Positions 36,464 to 45,823 of a stretch of DNA of 64,000 nucleotides are shown piece by piece (positions within the stretch are counted from its first letter, which is position 1; each line of letters starts with the position of its first letter). This stretch comes from Alteromonas antoniana (GTDB lineage: Bacteria; Pseudomonadota; Gammaproteobacteria; Enterobacterales; Alteromonadaceae). The notes below the pieces were generated by a model, which ran no database searches, was not told the DNA's origin, and saw only the letters and a program-made list of their open reading frames with translations. The stretch covers positions 62,001 to 126,000 of the forward strand of contig NZ_JAESDH010000001.1 of NCBI RefSeq assembly GCF_019249295.1. The letters run 5' to 3'. Position numbers and translations under genes: made by a program.

Positions 36464-36811
36464 ATGTTTGAACAAATGAATGAGCAGTTTAAAACCGCAA
36501 TGAAACCAATGACAGATCTGGCAACATTGAACATGAACACCGTTCAGGAACTGGCAGAAAAGAGCAATGCGCTTTATTCAAGCCTGCTTTCTGAAAGCAT
36601 GTCTTATTTTGAAAAGGCATCTCAGCAGAAAGATCTGATGGCGCTGGCGGAAACGCAAAAAGCTTACGCTGAGTCTGTTCAGGAGACCATGTCTGAAGCC
36701 GCTAAAAGCAGCTACGCCGTGCTGACTGAAGCGCAGCAAAAAGCGGGCGAAATGATGAAAGGCATGAGCGAAGACATGACAACCAAGTTTACGGCCGCAG
36801 CTAAAGGCTAA
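36464..36811 (+). CDS. Phasin family protein, short
   Basis: 115 residues, a single phasin domain of amphipathic helices (TDLATLNMNTVQELAEKS, then AYAESVQETMSEAAKSSYAV) without the basic tail of its upstream neighbour. The two proteins share the N-terminal layout and probably arose by duplication. The start follows GGAGAAAGG. It is the second gene of the phasin operon. Role: granule coat protein, size control. Confidence 0.9.
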   Translation: MFEQMNEQFKTAMKPMTDLATLNMNTVQELAEKSNALYSSLLSESMSYFEKASQQKDLMALAETQKAYAESVQETMSEAAKSSYAVLTEAQQKAGEMMKGMSEDMTTKFTAAAKG

Positions 36812-36825
36812 GTCAGCCTGAATTA

Positions 36826-36850
36826 ATGCCGGTGCGTCATGCACCGGCAT
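36826..36850. repeat. Inverted repeat between phasin and depolymerase genes
   Basis: A perfect 10-base-pair stem (36826-36835 with 36841-36850) with a 5-base loop, 15 bases after the second phasin stop. No T-run follows, so it may act as a processing or stabilising hairpin, or a partial terminator before phaZ. Confidence 0.55.
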
Positions 36851-36946
36851 CCCACCTTCGCCACAACGCGACAGGTCATACCCGAGTGTGAACCAACCCC
36901 TCACTCCCAGGTCTTAGCCCAGTCTGTATTATTGAGGAGAGACGTA

Positions 36947-38164
36947 ATGAATTACCAGGCATACGATTATTTAACCCGCGGCGCGCACATCATGCACGAG
37001 GGGTTTAGCCTGCTCAATGACATTGCGAGTCACCCCAACAACCCGTTTTCTCACACCTATCCCGGCCGCATTACCCGCGCATCGCTGGAAACTGCCATGC
37101 GGCTGACCCGACGCTATGACAAACTGGGCTTTAATATTGACGACGTGATTATCGAGGGCCGCCATCACAAAGTCACTGAAGAAGTGGTGCTAAGTAAGCC
37201 ATTTTGCGATTTGATGCACTTCAATCGTAAAGGCGCCCATGATGATCATAAGGTCTTGCTGGTTGCACCGTTATCTGGTCACCACGCGACACTGCTGAAA
37301 GGCACCGTGGAAGCCCTGCTACCGGACCACGAAATCTATGTGACCGACTGGGCAGATGCCAGAGAGGTGCCGCTGGAAGATGGTCCGTTTTCGTTCGATT
37401 GCTACGTACAGTACCTGATTGAATTTTTGGAATTTTTAGGTCCCGGCACCCATGTTATCGCAATTTGCCAGCCTACCGTTCAGGCACTGATTGCGACAGC
37501 AGTCATGGCCGAACATAAGAATAAGTGCGTACCAAAGTCACTGACGCTAATGGCTGGTCCTATTGATACGTCGAAAAACCCCACGCGCGTAAACGAATTC
37601 TCTCATGAGCGGCCCATGGACTGGTTTCGAAATGTGGCCATCATGAAAGTGCCTTATGGCTATCCGGGTGAGGGTCGAAAAGTCTACCCGGGCTTCATGC
37701 AGCTGGGCGGCTTTATCAGCATGAACCAACAATCACACATGAAGAAGTACATGAACTTCTATCAGAATCTGGTGTTTGGTGAAGAAGAAGATGCGGATAG
37801 ATTCCGTGCCTTTTATGACGAATACCTGGCGGTTCTGGATATGCCTGCAGAATTTTATCTGGAAACCATCGAGCGCGTGTTTAAAAACAACGAGCTGGCA
37901 CGTGGCGCTATCACTTATGAGGGCGAGGCAGTCAACTTTGAAGCCATTGATAATACTGCACTGCTAACGGTAGAAGGTGCCGATGATGATATCTGCGGCC
38001 TCGGTCAAACTGAAGCGGCGCAGGATATCTGCAAAAACGTCCCCAAATCCATGCGCCGCCATCATGTGCAGCAGGGCGCAGGGCATTACGGGATCTTCAG
38101 CGGTTCGAAATTCCGTAAACACATTCGACCTTTGATTACAGACTTTATTCACAAGTACGCGTAA
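36947..38164 (+). CDS. phaZ: Intracellular polyhydroxyalkanoate depolymerase
   Basis: 405 residues from the ATG at 36947, chosen because GAGGAGAGA precedes it; a longer in-frame reading from 36839 would begin inside a hairpin. Intracellular PhaZ degrades native PHB granules. The nucleophile is Cys174 in AICQPTVQAL, the family's cysteine version of the lipase box, and the C-terminal histidine is in GAGHYGIFSG. No signal peptide. It lies behind the phasin genes, 135 bases from the second, and may partly share their transcript. Confidence 0.92.
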   Translation: MNYQAYDYLTRGAHIMHEGFSLLNDIASHPNNPFSHTYPGRITRASLETAMRLTRRYDKLGFNIDDVIIEGRHHKVTEEVVLSKPFCDLMHFNRKGAHDDHKVLLVAPLSGHHATLLKGTVEALLPDHEIYVTDWADAREVPLEDGPFSFDCYVQYLIEFLEFLGPGTHVIAICQPTVQALIATAVMAEHKNKCVPKSLTLMAGPIDTSKNPTRVNEFSHERPMDWFRNVAIMKVPYGYPGEGRKVYPGFMQLGGFISMNQQSHMKKYMNFYQNLVFGEEEDADRFRAFYDEYLAVLDMPAEFYLETIERVFKNNELARGAITYEGEAVNFEAIDNTALLTVEGADDDICGLGQTEAAQDICKNVPKSMRRHHVQQGAGHYGIFSGSKFRKHIRPLITDFIHKYA

Positions 38165-38570
38165 TCACATTCCATCCGGGGCTTATTCAGGGCGGCGTAG
38201 GTCGCTCTCAGCCCCTCATGCTGACGGTTGTCGTTTCACAACCACACTATGGTTACTCAACAAAACCATGCGATGACCAGGTCAGGTATTCTGCATTCAT
38301 CGAGCAAAAAGAAAACGACTCTCAGATACATGACATCACGCTTAACTGAAACCCGTTGCAATCAGCATTGAGTATCGCAGTTGTAAGCGCACATCGATAT
38401 AAAGTAATCCCGAACCCCTGCTACCTTGTAATAACCATCTGGGACTACAAGTAATACTCACACTTTATTCGCTCATATTAACGTCAATTTTATGCCATTA
38501 ACGGAATATCCCTCGCTATTTTTACTGGCTTTGCGTTAGCATGAGTCTCTCTGAAATCAGGATGAATCTT
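38165..38570. other. Intergenic region between phaZ and lytic transglycosylase gene
   Basis: 406 bases. A short inverted repeat GGTTGT/ACAACC (38226-38243) and a loose GGGGCT/AGCCCC repeat earlier may end phaZ transcription, but neither has a T-run. No gene is supported. Confidence 0.4.
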
Positions 38571-39866
38571 ATGCCTCAGAAGCTTTCAGGCGGACTTCGC
38601 GCTTCATGTTTACCCTTACTAGCTGCGCTTTCTTCTTTCTCCGCCACCAGTGCCGAAACATTTTTAGAATGTAAATCCCGACTTACCGAACAAGCCGTTA
38701 GCGAGGGTGTAGACCGCGCGACAGCCGAATCGGTTTTTGCCAAACTGCAATATCAGCCCAGAGTAATTGAGCTGGATCGCAGTCAGCCAGAGTTTGTTCA
38801 GACGTTTCCCGGTTACTTTAGTAAACGTGTGACTGACTGGCGCGTGAATAAAGGCAAGGAAATGTATGCCAAACACAAGGATTTGCTTAAACAGTTAAAT
38901 GACAAGTACGGCGTACCGCCCCACTACCTGATGGCGTTTTGGGGGCTGGAGACCAACTTCGGAAGTTACAAAGGCAAAATGCCGGTGCTGGATTCGCTGG
39001 CAACGCTGGCATGTGATCCCCGGCGGGCAACCTATTTCACACAGGAACTACTGGTTGCCATCAAACTATTGCAGCGCGAATCCTTATCACAAGAAGCCAT
39101 GGTGGGTTCCTGGGCCGGTGCCATGGGTCATACTCAGTTTATGCCTTCAGCCTACACAAACTACGCCATAGATGGTGACGGTGATGGTCAGGCTAACCTG
39201 TGGGACAGTGAAGTCGATGCCCTGACCTCGGCGGCAAATTTTCTGGCTAATCTGGGATGGAAACCCGGTTTCAGATGGGGACGCGAGATCCAGTTGCCTG
39301 AGAACTTTGACTACCGGCTATCCGGTTACAGCAACCGCCGTCCCATTACTGAATGGGCAGAGCTTGGCATCATGAAAGCCGATGGTGAGCCGCTGGGAAA
39401 TGCGGATATTGATGCGTATGTGGTGGTACCAGCGGGTCATAAGGGCCCAGCCTTCCTTGCATATCACAACTTCCGCACAATCATGCGCTGGAACAATTCA
39501 GAATTTTACGCTATCGCGGTGGGCCATCTTGCAGACCGCATTGCAGGTAAACCGCCACTGGTTGCCGACCTTCCCGATCTGCCAGCATATTCACGCGACA
39601 ATATCATTGAACTGCAAAAAGCCCTCAACGCAACAGGTCATGATGTCGGTAAGCCTGATGGCATCATTGGTCCTGCAACGCGTGCCGGGATCCGTGATTA
39701 CCAGATAGCGAATGACATGATTGCCGATGGTTTTCCGGGGCTGACGGTAATGGCGTCGCTAGGCGTTGAACTGGCAAAAGACAAACAAGCCAACGATGTA
39801 CCAGAGGCACCTTCAGACGAAAAAGCCAGTGAGTCTGACAAAACCGACTCGGATACAAAGGTCTGA
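38571..39866 (+). CDS. MltB-type lytic murein transglycosylase with peptidoglycan-binding domain
   Basis: 431 residues from the ATG at 38571, favoured because AGGA is well placed before it; in-frame ATGs at 38541 and 38562 are alternatives. A signal peptide (ending SATSA) is followed by an SLT_2/MltB domain with catalytic Glu in FWGLETNFGSYKG and the GSWAGAMGHTQFMPS motif. A PG_binding_1 domain (about 345-400, ELQKALNATGHDVGKPDGIIG) and an acidic tail complete the protein. It cleaves glycan strands to anhydro-muropeptides. It sits inside the PHB region but shows no functional tie to it. Confidence 0.92.
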   Translation: MPQKLSGGLRASCLPLLAALSSFSATSAETFLECKSRLTEQAVSEGVDRATAESVFAKLQYQPRVIELDRSQPEFVQTFPGYFSKRVTDWRVNKGKEMYAKHKDLLKQLNDKYGVPPHYLMAFWGLETNFGSYKGKMPVLDSLATLACDPRRATYFTQELLVAIKLLQRESLSQEAMVGSWAGAMGHTQFMPSAYTNYAIDGDGDGQANLWDSEVDALTSAANFLANLGWKPGFRWGREIQLPENFDYRLSGYSNRRPITEWAELGIMKADGEPLGNADIDAYVVVPAGHKGPAFLAYHNFRTIMRWNNSEFYAIAVGHLADRIAGKPPLVADLPDLPAYSRDNIIELQKALNATGHDVGKPDGIIGPATRAGIRDYQIANDMIADGFPGLTVMASLGVELAKDKQANDVPEAPSDEKASESDKTDSDTKV

Positions 39867-39915
39867 TAGCGTCATAGAGTCTGCTAGCCAGGCGTGATTC
39901 CCTGGCCGGTAGCAA

Positions 39916-39950
39916 GAAAAAAGGGCTGTTTCGATAACAGCCCTTTGTCG
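39916..39950 (-). terminator. Terminator between convergent mltB-like gene and phaB
   Basis: Ten-base-pair stem (39921-39930 with 39936-39945) with a 5-base loop. On the minus strand it ends in a run of T residues, 40 bases after the phaB stop; it may also work on the plus strand. Confidence 0.85.
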
Positions 39951-39984
39951 TTTTTACTGGCAGACATTAACGTCGCTGCTAGCG

Positions 39985-40707
39985 TTAATACATGTGCTGA
40001 CCGCCGTTGATAGATAGGGTCGAGCCGGTCATAAATCCTGCCTCATCACCTACCAGGAACATCACGGCATTCGCAATATCTTCAGGTTTGCCCAGACGCC
40101 CTACCGGAATGGTGGCGACAATTTTCTTCAATACTTCTTCGGGGACCGCCCGCACCATGTCGGTGTCGACATATCCCGGCGCGATAGCGTTAACGGTAAT
40201 GCCTTTGGCGGCTCCCTCTAATGCCAGCGCCTTTGTAAACCCGTGGATGCCGGATTTTGCTGCGGCGTAATTCACCTGCCCGTATTGCCCGGCCTGGCCG
40301 TTTACAGACCCAATATTCACGATGCGCCCGAAGCCCCGGCCGCGCATACCGTCAATCACCGAGCGGCAGGTATTAAAGCACGACGCCAGGTTAGTCTGAA
40401 TTACCGCGTCCCATTGTTCGAACGACATTCGGTGCATGGTGCCATCACGTGTAATTCCGGCGTTGTTTATCAGAATATCCACCGGGCCGTAATCGCTTTC
40501 GATTTGTGCGATGGCATCTTTGGTTTTCTCAAAATCTGATACATCAAACTTGAACGACGGGATCCCGGTGCGCTCTGTGAACGCTTTAGCGGCTTCATCG
40601 TTCCCGCCATAATTTGCCACGACAGTGTAGCCAGCATCTTTCAATGCCGTACATATTGCTTCCCCTATACCTCTTGTGCCACCTGTGACTAATGCTACTC
40701 TGCTCAT
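39985..40707 (-). CDS. phaB: Acetoacetyl-CoA reductase
   Basis: 240 residues. The short-chain dehydrogenase reduces acetoacetyl-CoA to (R)-3-hydroxybutyryl-CoA with NADPH, feeding PhaC. The Rossmann motif is TGGTRGIG (8-15), the catalytic residues are Ser134, Tyr147 and Lys151, and QAGQYGQVNYAAAKSGIHGF and the C-terminus TLSINGGQHMY are typical of PhaB rather than FabG. It is transcribed against the other PHB genes and has its own terminator. phaA is absent from the window. Confidence 0.93.
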   Translation of the reverse strand: MSRVALVTGGTRGIGEAICTALKDAGYTVVANYGGNDEAAKAFTERTGIPSFKFDVSDFEKTKDAIAQIESDYGPVDILINNAGITRDGTMHRMSFEQWDAVIQTNLASCFNTCRSVIDGMRGRGFGRIVNIGSVNGQAGQYGQVNYAAAKSGIHGFTKALALEGAAKGITVNAIAPGYVDTDMVRAVPEEVLKKIVATIPVGRLGKPEDIANAVMFLVGDEAGFMTGSTLSINGGQHMY

Positions 40708-40860
40708 GATATTTCCCTTTATTGTTGCTTAAGATTTATACAACCACTCTATTAAGCATGTATAAAGAAAATATGACAATGGCTAAATCAGACCTTGGTA
40801 CTAGATCATTATTTGAACAGCGCTACTTTCGCTCTGAACATAGTGTAAACAGTATATAAA

Positions 40861-43353
40861 TCAACCCATTGCTTTTTTGGTTTTCGTCGTCGGTGCAGCA
40901 GTGGTCGGATCGTCTGGCCAGTAATGTTTTGGGTACCGCCCCTTCATTTCCTTTTGAATGTCACGGTAGCTACCCTGCCAGAAGGCCCCGATGTCGGTAG
41001 TGGTTTGCAACGGCCTGTGCGCGGGTGATAGCAATTCAAATACGATATTCACTTTTCCACCAGCCAATGTGAGCGTCGCGTGTTGTCCGTACATTTCCTG
41101 CATACGTACCGAATAGATAACATCACCGTGCTCGGTATAACGCAGTTTGTGTACATGACCGCTGGGCGCTTTCAGCGAGGTAGGCAACGCCTCGTTTAAG
41201 GCGTGTTGCTGTGGCCAGCTTAGACTCTGTTGAAGAGCATCAAGCCAGGGAAGCGAAGATAAGTCATCCACCTGTCTGCAGCGCGTGAATTTTGATTGCA
41301 AACTTTCCAAAGCGCGGCGCAGACACGTTTCAAAACTCACTGGCCAGGGCTCCGGGCTGTCAAAAGCCTGCGGCTGTTCCAGCTGCACCCTACCCGCCAG
41401 CTTAACTCTGAACCACCATTGCCAGTGTGCGTCACTGAGAGGCCATTTATTCACATCAAGGCGTGCAAGATAGTCTGTCCAGGCCTCACTCCAGGCGTTT
41501 GCCGGTACTTTTGCTACCGGTTCACTGGTGACATCGATTTCCCCGACGCCGGTGACCTGACGCGCCTCCATTTTTTGATTTGACGGGTTAAACCGCACCA
41601 CCTGCCTGACGCGGAAAACATCAGGAAATAGCGCTTTTATCGTACGCTCGTCTATTTTCTCAGCCAGCCGTATTTGAAACTCCGTGCCGATTTGCTGTCC
41701 ATCCAGCACCGCCAGCCAGGAGGAATCGACAAAGGATGCACATCGGGCGCCTTTGCCAGACGCCATTTTGAATGCCTCTCCCCGACGATAGGCCAGCCTC
41801 TCCGGGTACGCCAGTGCGATGGCGCAGGCCAGTGCCGCGCTATCGCGGGCAGCGTGTATCAGCGCATTTTCTTTAGCCCCTGTATAGCGCGCGTAGCGCT
41901 TTGCCTGTTGATACAACGGCTTTTTCTGCGACTCAGGCAGACTGGCCAGGGCGTCATGCAATAACACGTTGCCGGCATTGAGTCCGGCCTCAGCAATGGC
42001 TGCCACCAGCGCGGCGGCTTCTCTTAACTGACTCTCCCCCATTTTATCCGCAATCCGCGTTGCCTCCAGCAACATGTTGCCGAGTTTGGGATGGCAGGGT
42101 ATGGAAGACAGAGCTCTGCCGTAGCGGGTGACCTGACCGCTTTCATCGACTGCTCCCAGAGCAGTTAACGTATCGAAGGCAACTTGCAGTTGCGCCTGAC
42201 TCGGTTGAGTGAGCATGGGTAAGTCATGCAGTTTACTGCCCCAGCAGAGCGCCTCAAGCAACAATGAGGTAACGTCCTCACGGAGGATCTGCGGGTCGCT
42301 GTGTCGTGCCATACGCGACTGCGACTCTTCCGCCCATAGCCGGTAACAGGTTCCGGCCTGAACCCTGCCGGCTCGTCCTGCGCGCTGAATTGCAGACGCC
42401 TGAGAAATCTTTTGCTCGGTGAGTGTGGTCAGCCCGCTGGCAGGATGAAAGCGGGCCTGGTTTTCCATGCCACTGTCAATCACCACAGTGACGCCCTCAA
42501 TAGTCAGGCTGGTCTCGGCAATATTGGTGGCAAGAATGATTTTTCTTTTTCCCTCAGGATCTGGACGGATAGCTTCCAGTTGCGATTCCTTACCCGCACT
42601 ACCCAGCAACCGGTGTATGACCACTCCCATTCGGGCTGGCAGATCATCAATCAGTCCGGCAACCCGGTTAATGGCGCCGCGACCGCTAAGAAACACCAAC
42701 ACGTCACCTTCGTGCTGGTTCACCGCCTGGCGAATTTGTCGGGCTACCTGCTCATGAAGAAGCGGTGCGCTTACATTCCCACTGTAGAAGATATCTACCG
42801 GGTACGTCCTTCCTTCAGTAAACAGACATTCAGCATCAGGCAGCAACGTTTTTACCGGATCCAGTTCCAGCGTTGCCGACATGACGATGATCCGTAAATC
42901 CTCCCTCAGGCCCTGCTGAACTTCCAGCGCCAGCGCTAACCCAAAGTCACTGTGGATACTGCGCTCGTGAAACTCATCAAAAATAATCGTCTCGACATCA
43001 GGCAGTTCCGGATCGTGCTGAATCATTCGCGCCAGGATCCCTTCGGTTATGATCTCAAGTCGTGTGGACTGACTGACCTTACTCTCACCCCGTATGCGAT
43101 ATCCTACCGACTCCCCTACCGCCTCATGATGTTGCCCTGCAAGATAGCTGGCCAGATTACGCACCACTACCCGGCGTGGTTGCATCAACAGGATGCGGCC
43201 TGTTGTTTCCCGATTAAGCAATGACAGTGGCAACACTGTCGACTTTCCTGCTCCCGGCGGCGCACCTATAATAACGTTGCCACGCGCAAGCGCGCTGTGA
43301 AGGTCGGGAACCAGTGAAGCAGCGGGAAGGTTTTTCAGCGCGTCGGAAAGCAT
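40861..43353 (-). CDS. hrpB: ATP-dependent helicase HrpB
   Basis: 830 residues, usual length. A DEAH-type RNA helicase: Walker A GAPPGAGKST (30-39), Walker B DEFH (126-129, the HrpB variant), MSATLE, then the QRAGRAGR helicase-C motif, HA2 and the HrpB C-terminal domain (LLSPAHRPLQTT, FWQGSYRDIQKEMKGRYPKHYWPDDP). The role in bacteria is not well defined; some homologues act in mRNA processing. It stands alone. Confidence 0.95.
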   Translation of the reverse strand: MLSDALKNLPAASLVPDLHSALARGNVIIGAPPGAGKSTVLPLSLLNRETTGRILLMQPRRVVVRNLASYLAGQHHEAVGESVGYRIRGESKVSQSTRLEIITEGILARMIQHDPELPDVETIIFDEFHERSIHSDFGLALALEVQQGLREDLRIIVMSATLELDPVKTLLPDAECLFTEGRTYPVDIFYSGNVSAPLLHEQVARQIRQAVNQHEGDVLVFLSGRGAINRVAGLIDDLPARMGVVIHRLLGSAGKESQLEAIRPDPEGKRKIILATNIAETSLTIEGVTVVIDSGMENQARFHPASGLTTLTEQKISQASAIQRAGRAGRVQAGTCYRLWAEESQSRMARHSDPQILREDVTSLLLEALCWGSKLHDLPMLTQPSQAQLQVAFDTLTALGAVDESGQVTRYGRALSSIPCHPKLGNMLLEATRIADKMGESQLREAAALVAAIAEAGLNAGNVLLHDALASLPESQKKPLYQQAKRYARYTGAKENALIHAARDSAALACAIALAYPERLAYRRGEAFKMASGKGARCASFVDSSWLAVLDGQQIGTEFQIRLAEKIDERTIKALFPDVFRVRQVVRFNPSNQKMEARQVTGVGEIDVTSEPVAKVPANAWSEAWTDYLARLDVNKWPLSDAHWQWWFRVKLAGRVQLEQPQAFDSPEPWPVSFETCLRRALESLQSKFTRCRQVDDLSSLPWLDALQQSLSWPQQHALNEALPTSLKAPSGHVHKLRYTEHGDVIYSVRMQEMYGQHATLTLAGGKVNIVFELLSPAHRPLQTTTDIGAFWQGSYRDIQKEMKGRYPKHYWPDDPTTAAPTTKTKKAMG

Positions 43354-43602
43354 TAACTCAAAACATTTACGGGTGTGATAGCGTATTGTACCTGCGGCAC
43401 TTTTTTACGTCATCCTTATTGCCTGGTAAGGATAAAGAAGTATAAAAAGCTGACTCTGGACGGGCTTTGCCTGTATTCCTTGTCAGGGAATGAGCCATCC
43501 TCAGTTACAAGAAGTATGACACTTAAGCAGAACCGGGCGTAAGTTGCAGGTTGAAAACGCCGTTCACGCAAACATCTAACAACATCGCAAAAGGAGTGAG
43601 AG

Positions 43603-44226
43603 ATGCGCAGCTTCATCGGACTGGACATTGCGGGACCGCAGAAAATGGCGTTAGAAAGCTGGCGCGAACAAGCGCTACCGGAAGTGTCGCGTCGCGATGC
43701 CCTGCCCCCAAAAAAATCCAGAAAGCGCGCCGCTCAGGATACCAGCCCTGCACAGCCCTATGCCGTGCCCACGGTCAATCTGCATATGACTCTGTGCTTT
43801 CTTGGAACCATTACCCCCAGGCAACACGAAGCGTTAATACATGAAATAGACCAGCTTCGTTATCAGCCGTTTGATGTGTATCTGAACTCAACCGGTATCT
43901 GGAACGGCCCGAAAATATTGCATGTCGCCCCGGAATCGCCACCTGAAGAGTTAATGGCGCTGGCAAGAGGCGTGCGAAAAGCGTCGCGAGCGGCAGGAAT
44001 CGCCGTGGACGGAAAAGAATATCGCCCGCATATCACGATGATAAGAAAAGCCGGACCAACACTGCCGTTGCCGCTTTTCATGCCGGATATCACCTGCCAT
44101 TTTTCTGATTTTCATTTGTTTGAATCCGTCTCCACACCCGGCGGTGTGACCTATCCCATCAGACACAGCTGGCCGCTGCAGCATCAGCTGTCTGTTCGCG
44201 AAAAATTAAAGCGGGGGTTGTTGTAA
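43603..44226 (+). CDS. thpR: RNA 2',3'-cyclic phosphodiesterase
   Basis: 207 residues behind AAGGAG. The 2H phosphoesterase motifs are His61-Met-Thr63 (LHMTLCFLG) and His143-Ile-Thr145 (RPHITMIRKA). The enzyme opens 2',3'-cyclic phosphate ends of RNA and can ligate tRNA halves in vitro. Compared with E. coli ThpR it carries an extra basic, Ala/Pro-rich stretch of about 20 residues (PPKKSRKRAAQDTSP) before the first HxT, which may extend RNA contact. It stands divergent from hrpB. Confidence 0.88.
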   Translation: MRSFIGLDIAGPQKMALESWREQALPEVSRRDALPPKKSRKRAAQDTSPAQPYAVPTVNLHMTLCFLGTITPRQHEALIHEIDQLRYQPFDVYLNSTGIWNGPKILHVAPESPPEELMALARGVRKASRAAGIAVDGKEYRPHITMIRKAGPTLPLPLFMPDITCHFSDFHLFESVSTPGGVTYPIRHSWPLQHQLSVREKLKRGLL

Positions 44227-44271
44227 CCCGCCCCACAGCAATATTGCCCAGAGGAAGCGGCTTGCTTCAGA

Positions 44272-44448
44272 CTAGGCCTCAAACAAGTAAATGCAATCTG
44301 TGGAATGCTGACGCAGGCACTGTGAAATATCCTCATCCAACAACCCGGCGTTTTTGAGAATTTGCCAGGCAATGCGGCGTGATGCTTCACTGCTGTTTTC
44401 ATCATCGAGGATCGCCAGCGCCCTTCTGACATAACTTGACTCATTCAT
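44272..44448 (-). CDS. Small hypothetical protein
   Basis: 58 residues from the ATG at 44448 (a GTG at 44463 is an alternative). Mostly helical and soluble: SSYVRRALAILDDENSSEA, then SRRIAWQILKNAGLLDED, with two cysteines near the end. The composition looks like a real protein, and a competing longer frame on the same strand (44184-44444) is Cys/Arg/Met-rich and looks like chance. A GGTGG stretch lies upstream. Family not recognised. Confidence 0.55.
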   Translation of the reverse strand: MNESSYVRRALAILDDENSSEASRRIAWQILKNAGLLDEDISQCLRQHSTDCIYLFEA

Positions 44449-44835
44449 CGTTTTTGCCGCCACCGCCTTACTCGTCTGTTTATTTTTTAAACGATAAGGA
44501 TTCCGACTTTGATCAACGTTATTTGCAAACTACATCAACGGAATCGCTGCAAGGCAAGGCGCTTTAGGTTACGTTTTTCAGCACCACAGCTTAAATGAAA
44601 ACGGTTATCCACGCATAATGACACCGTACGTGGGCTAGCACAGATAAGGGGCTGCATGGACCTGGCAGGGGCTCCGCAAACGCAACAACAGCACGGCAAC
44701 GTAATGCAGAACACCATTTTGATATAGCTTATAGAAATTCAGGCTGAATAAATTCCCGACAGGCTGGAGGTGGGGCTTTACATTTCACCGGATCCCCGAT
44801 AAAACGAACGGTCTAAGCCTTTTTTATTCAGTATT
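44449..44835. other. Intergenic region before purU
   Basis: 387 bases without a supported gene or a convincing regulatory site. It holds the purU promoter region. Open frames here are Cys-rich and lack ribosome binding sites. Confidence 0.4.
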
Positions 44836-45690
44836 ATGCAGCAAACATATCGTCTTATCATCGACTGCCCTGACCAGGTAGGCCTGGTTGCCAGTGTCTC
44901 TCAGTTTCTCGCTGATCATGGCGCAACGATTGTCGAAGCCAATCATCATACCGACCAGCAAACCGGTCGCTTCTTTATGCGTCATGAGATAGGTGCAGAC
45001 TCTTTCAAGCTCGACTATCAGAGCTTTGTGTCCGAATTTACGCCACTGGCTAACGACTATCAGATGCAGTGGAAACTCACAGACTCCAGTCTGCGTCAGC
45101 GTGTGGCACTGTTAGGGAGTATCGAGTCTCACTGTCTGGTGGATTTATTGCATCGCTGGCACACCGGAGAACTGTACTGTGATATTCCGTGCATCATTTC
45201 AAACCATCCGCAAATGAAGCAATTTGCCGACTGGTATAAAGTGCCTTTTCACTGGGTAGATTTTAAGGCGCTGGGCAAAGAGGCGGCATTTGAACAAATC
45301 ACCACGCTGCTTAATGAATACAATGTAGATCTCACGGTACTTGCGCGTTTTATGCAGATCCTGCCAGACAGCCTGTGTCAGCAGCTGGCCGGGAAAGCGA
45401 TAAATATTCACCACAGCTTTTTGCCAAGCTTCGCCGGTGCAAGACCCTATCAGCAGGCCTATGAACGAGGCGTAAAACTGATTGGTGCTACCTGCCATTA
45501 TGTCACCAGAGATCTGGACGAAGGCCCAATCATCGAGCAAAGTGTAAAACGTATCAGCCACAGCGACACGGCAGCAGATATGGTCAGAAAAGGTAAAGAC
45601 TGCGAGGTAACCGCGCTGGCTCACGGCGTGCGCTATCACCTTGAGGACAGGGTCATCATCCATCGCAATAAAACCGTGGTATTTGCCTGA
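44836..45690 (+). CDS. purU: Formyltetrahydrofolate deformylase
   Basis: 284 residues. An N-terminal ACT domain (5-80, LIIDCPDQVGLVASVSQFL) senses methionine/glycine in E. coli, and a formyltransferase-fold domain (about 88-284) hydrolyses 10-formyl-THF to formate and THF. The catalytic set is Asn190, His192 and Asp228 (INIHHSFLPSFAGARPY, HYVTRDLDEGPII). It balances one-carbon pools and supplies formate for PurT. The gene appears monocistronic. Confidence 0.94.
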   Translation: MQQTYRLIIDCPDQVGLVASVSQFLADHGATIVEANHHTDQQTGRFFMRHEIGADSFKLDYQSFVSEFTPLANDYQMQWKLTDSSLRQRVALLGSIESHCLVDLLHRWHTGELYCDIPCIISNHPQMKQFADWYKVPFHWVDFKALGKEAAFEQITTLLNEYNVDLTVLARFMQILPDSLCQQLAGKAINIHHSFLPSFAGARPYQQAYERGVKLIGATCHYVTRDLDEGPIIEQSVKRISHSDTAADMVRKGKDCEVTALAHGVRYHLEDRVIIHRNKTVVFA

Positions 45691-45823
45691 CAGCATCGTC
45701 GTAATGTAGTGCTGAAATCAGCGCAGATTACGTGTGCGCATGCATACACGAAAGGTACAGTGAATAAACAACCAGGGTATGGTTAGCGTACTATGCGCTA
45801 GTCGAAGAAATCAGGGAAGACAC

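Noticed and set aside
36033-36464. Minus-strand frame of 143 codons
   Set aside because: Antisense of the low-complexity Ala/Lys/Thr tail of the first phasin; such tails produce long open reverse frames.
44184-44444. Minus-strand frame of 86 codons overlapping the 58-residue gene
   Set aside because: Competing frame is Cys/Arg/Met-rich and unlike a folded protein; the overlapping 58-residue frame is better.
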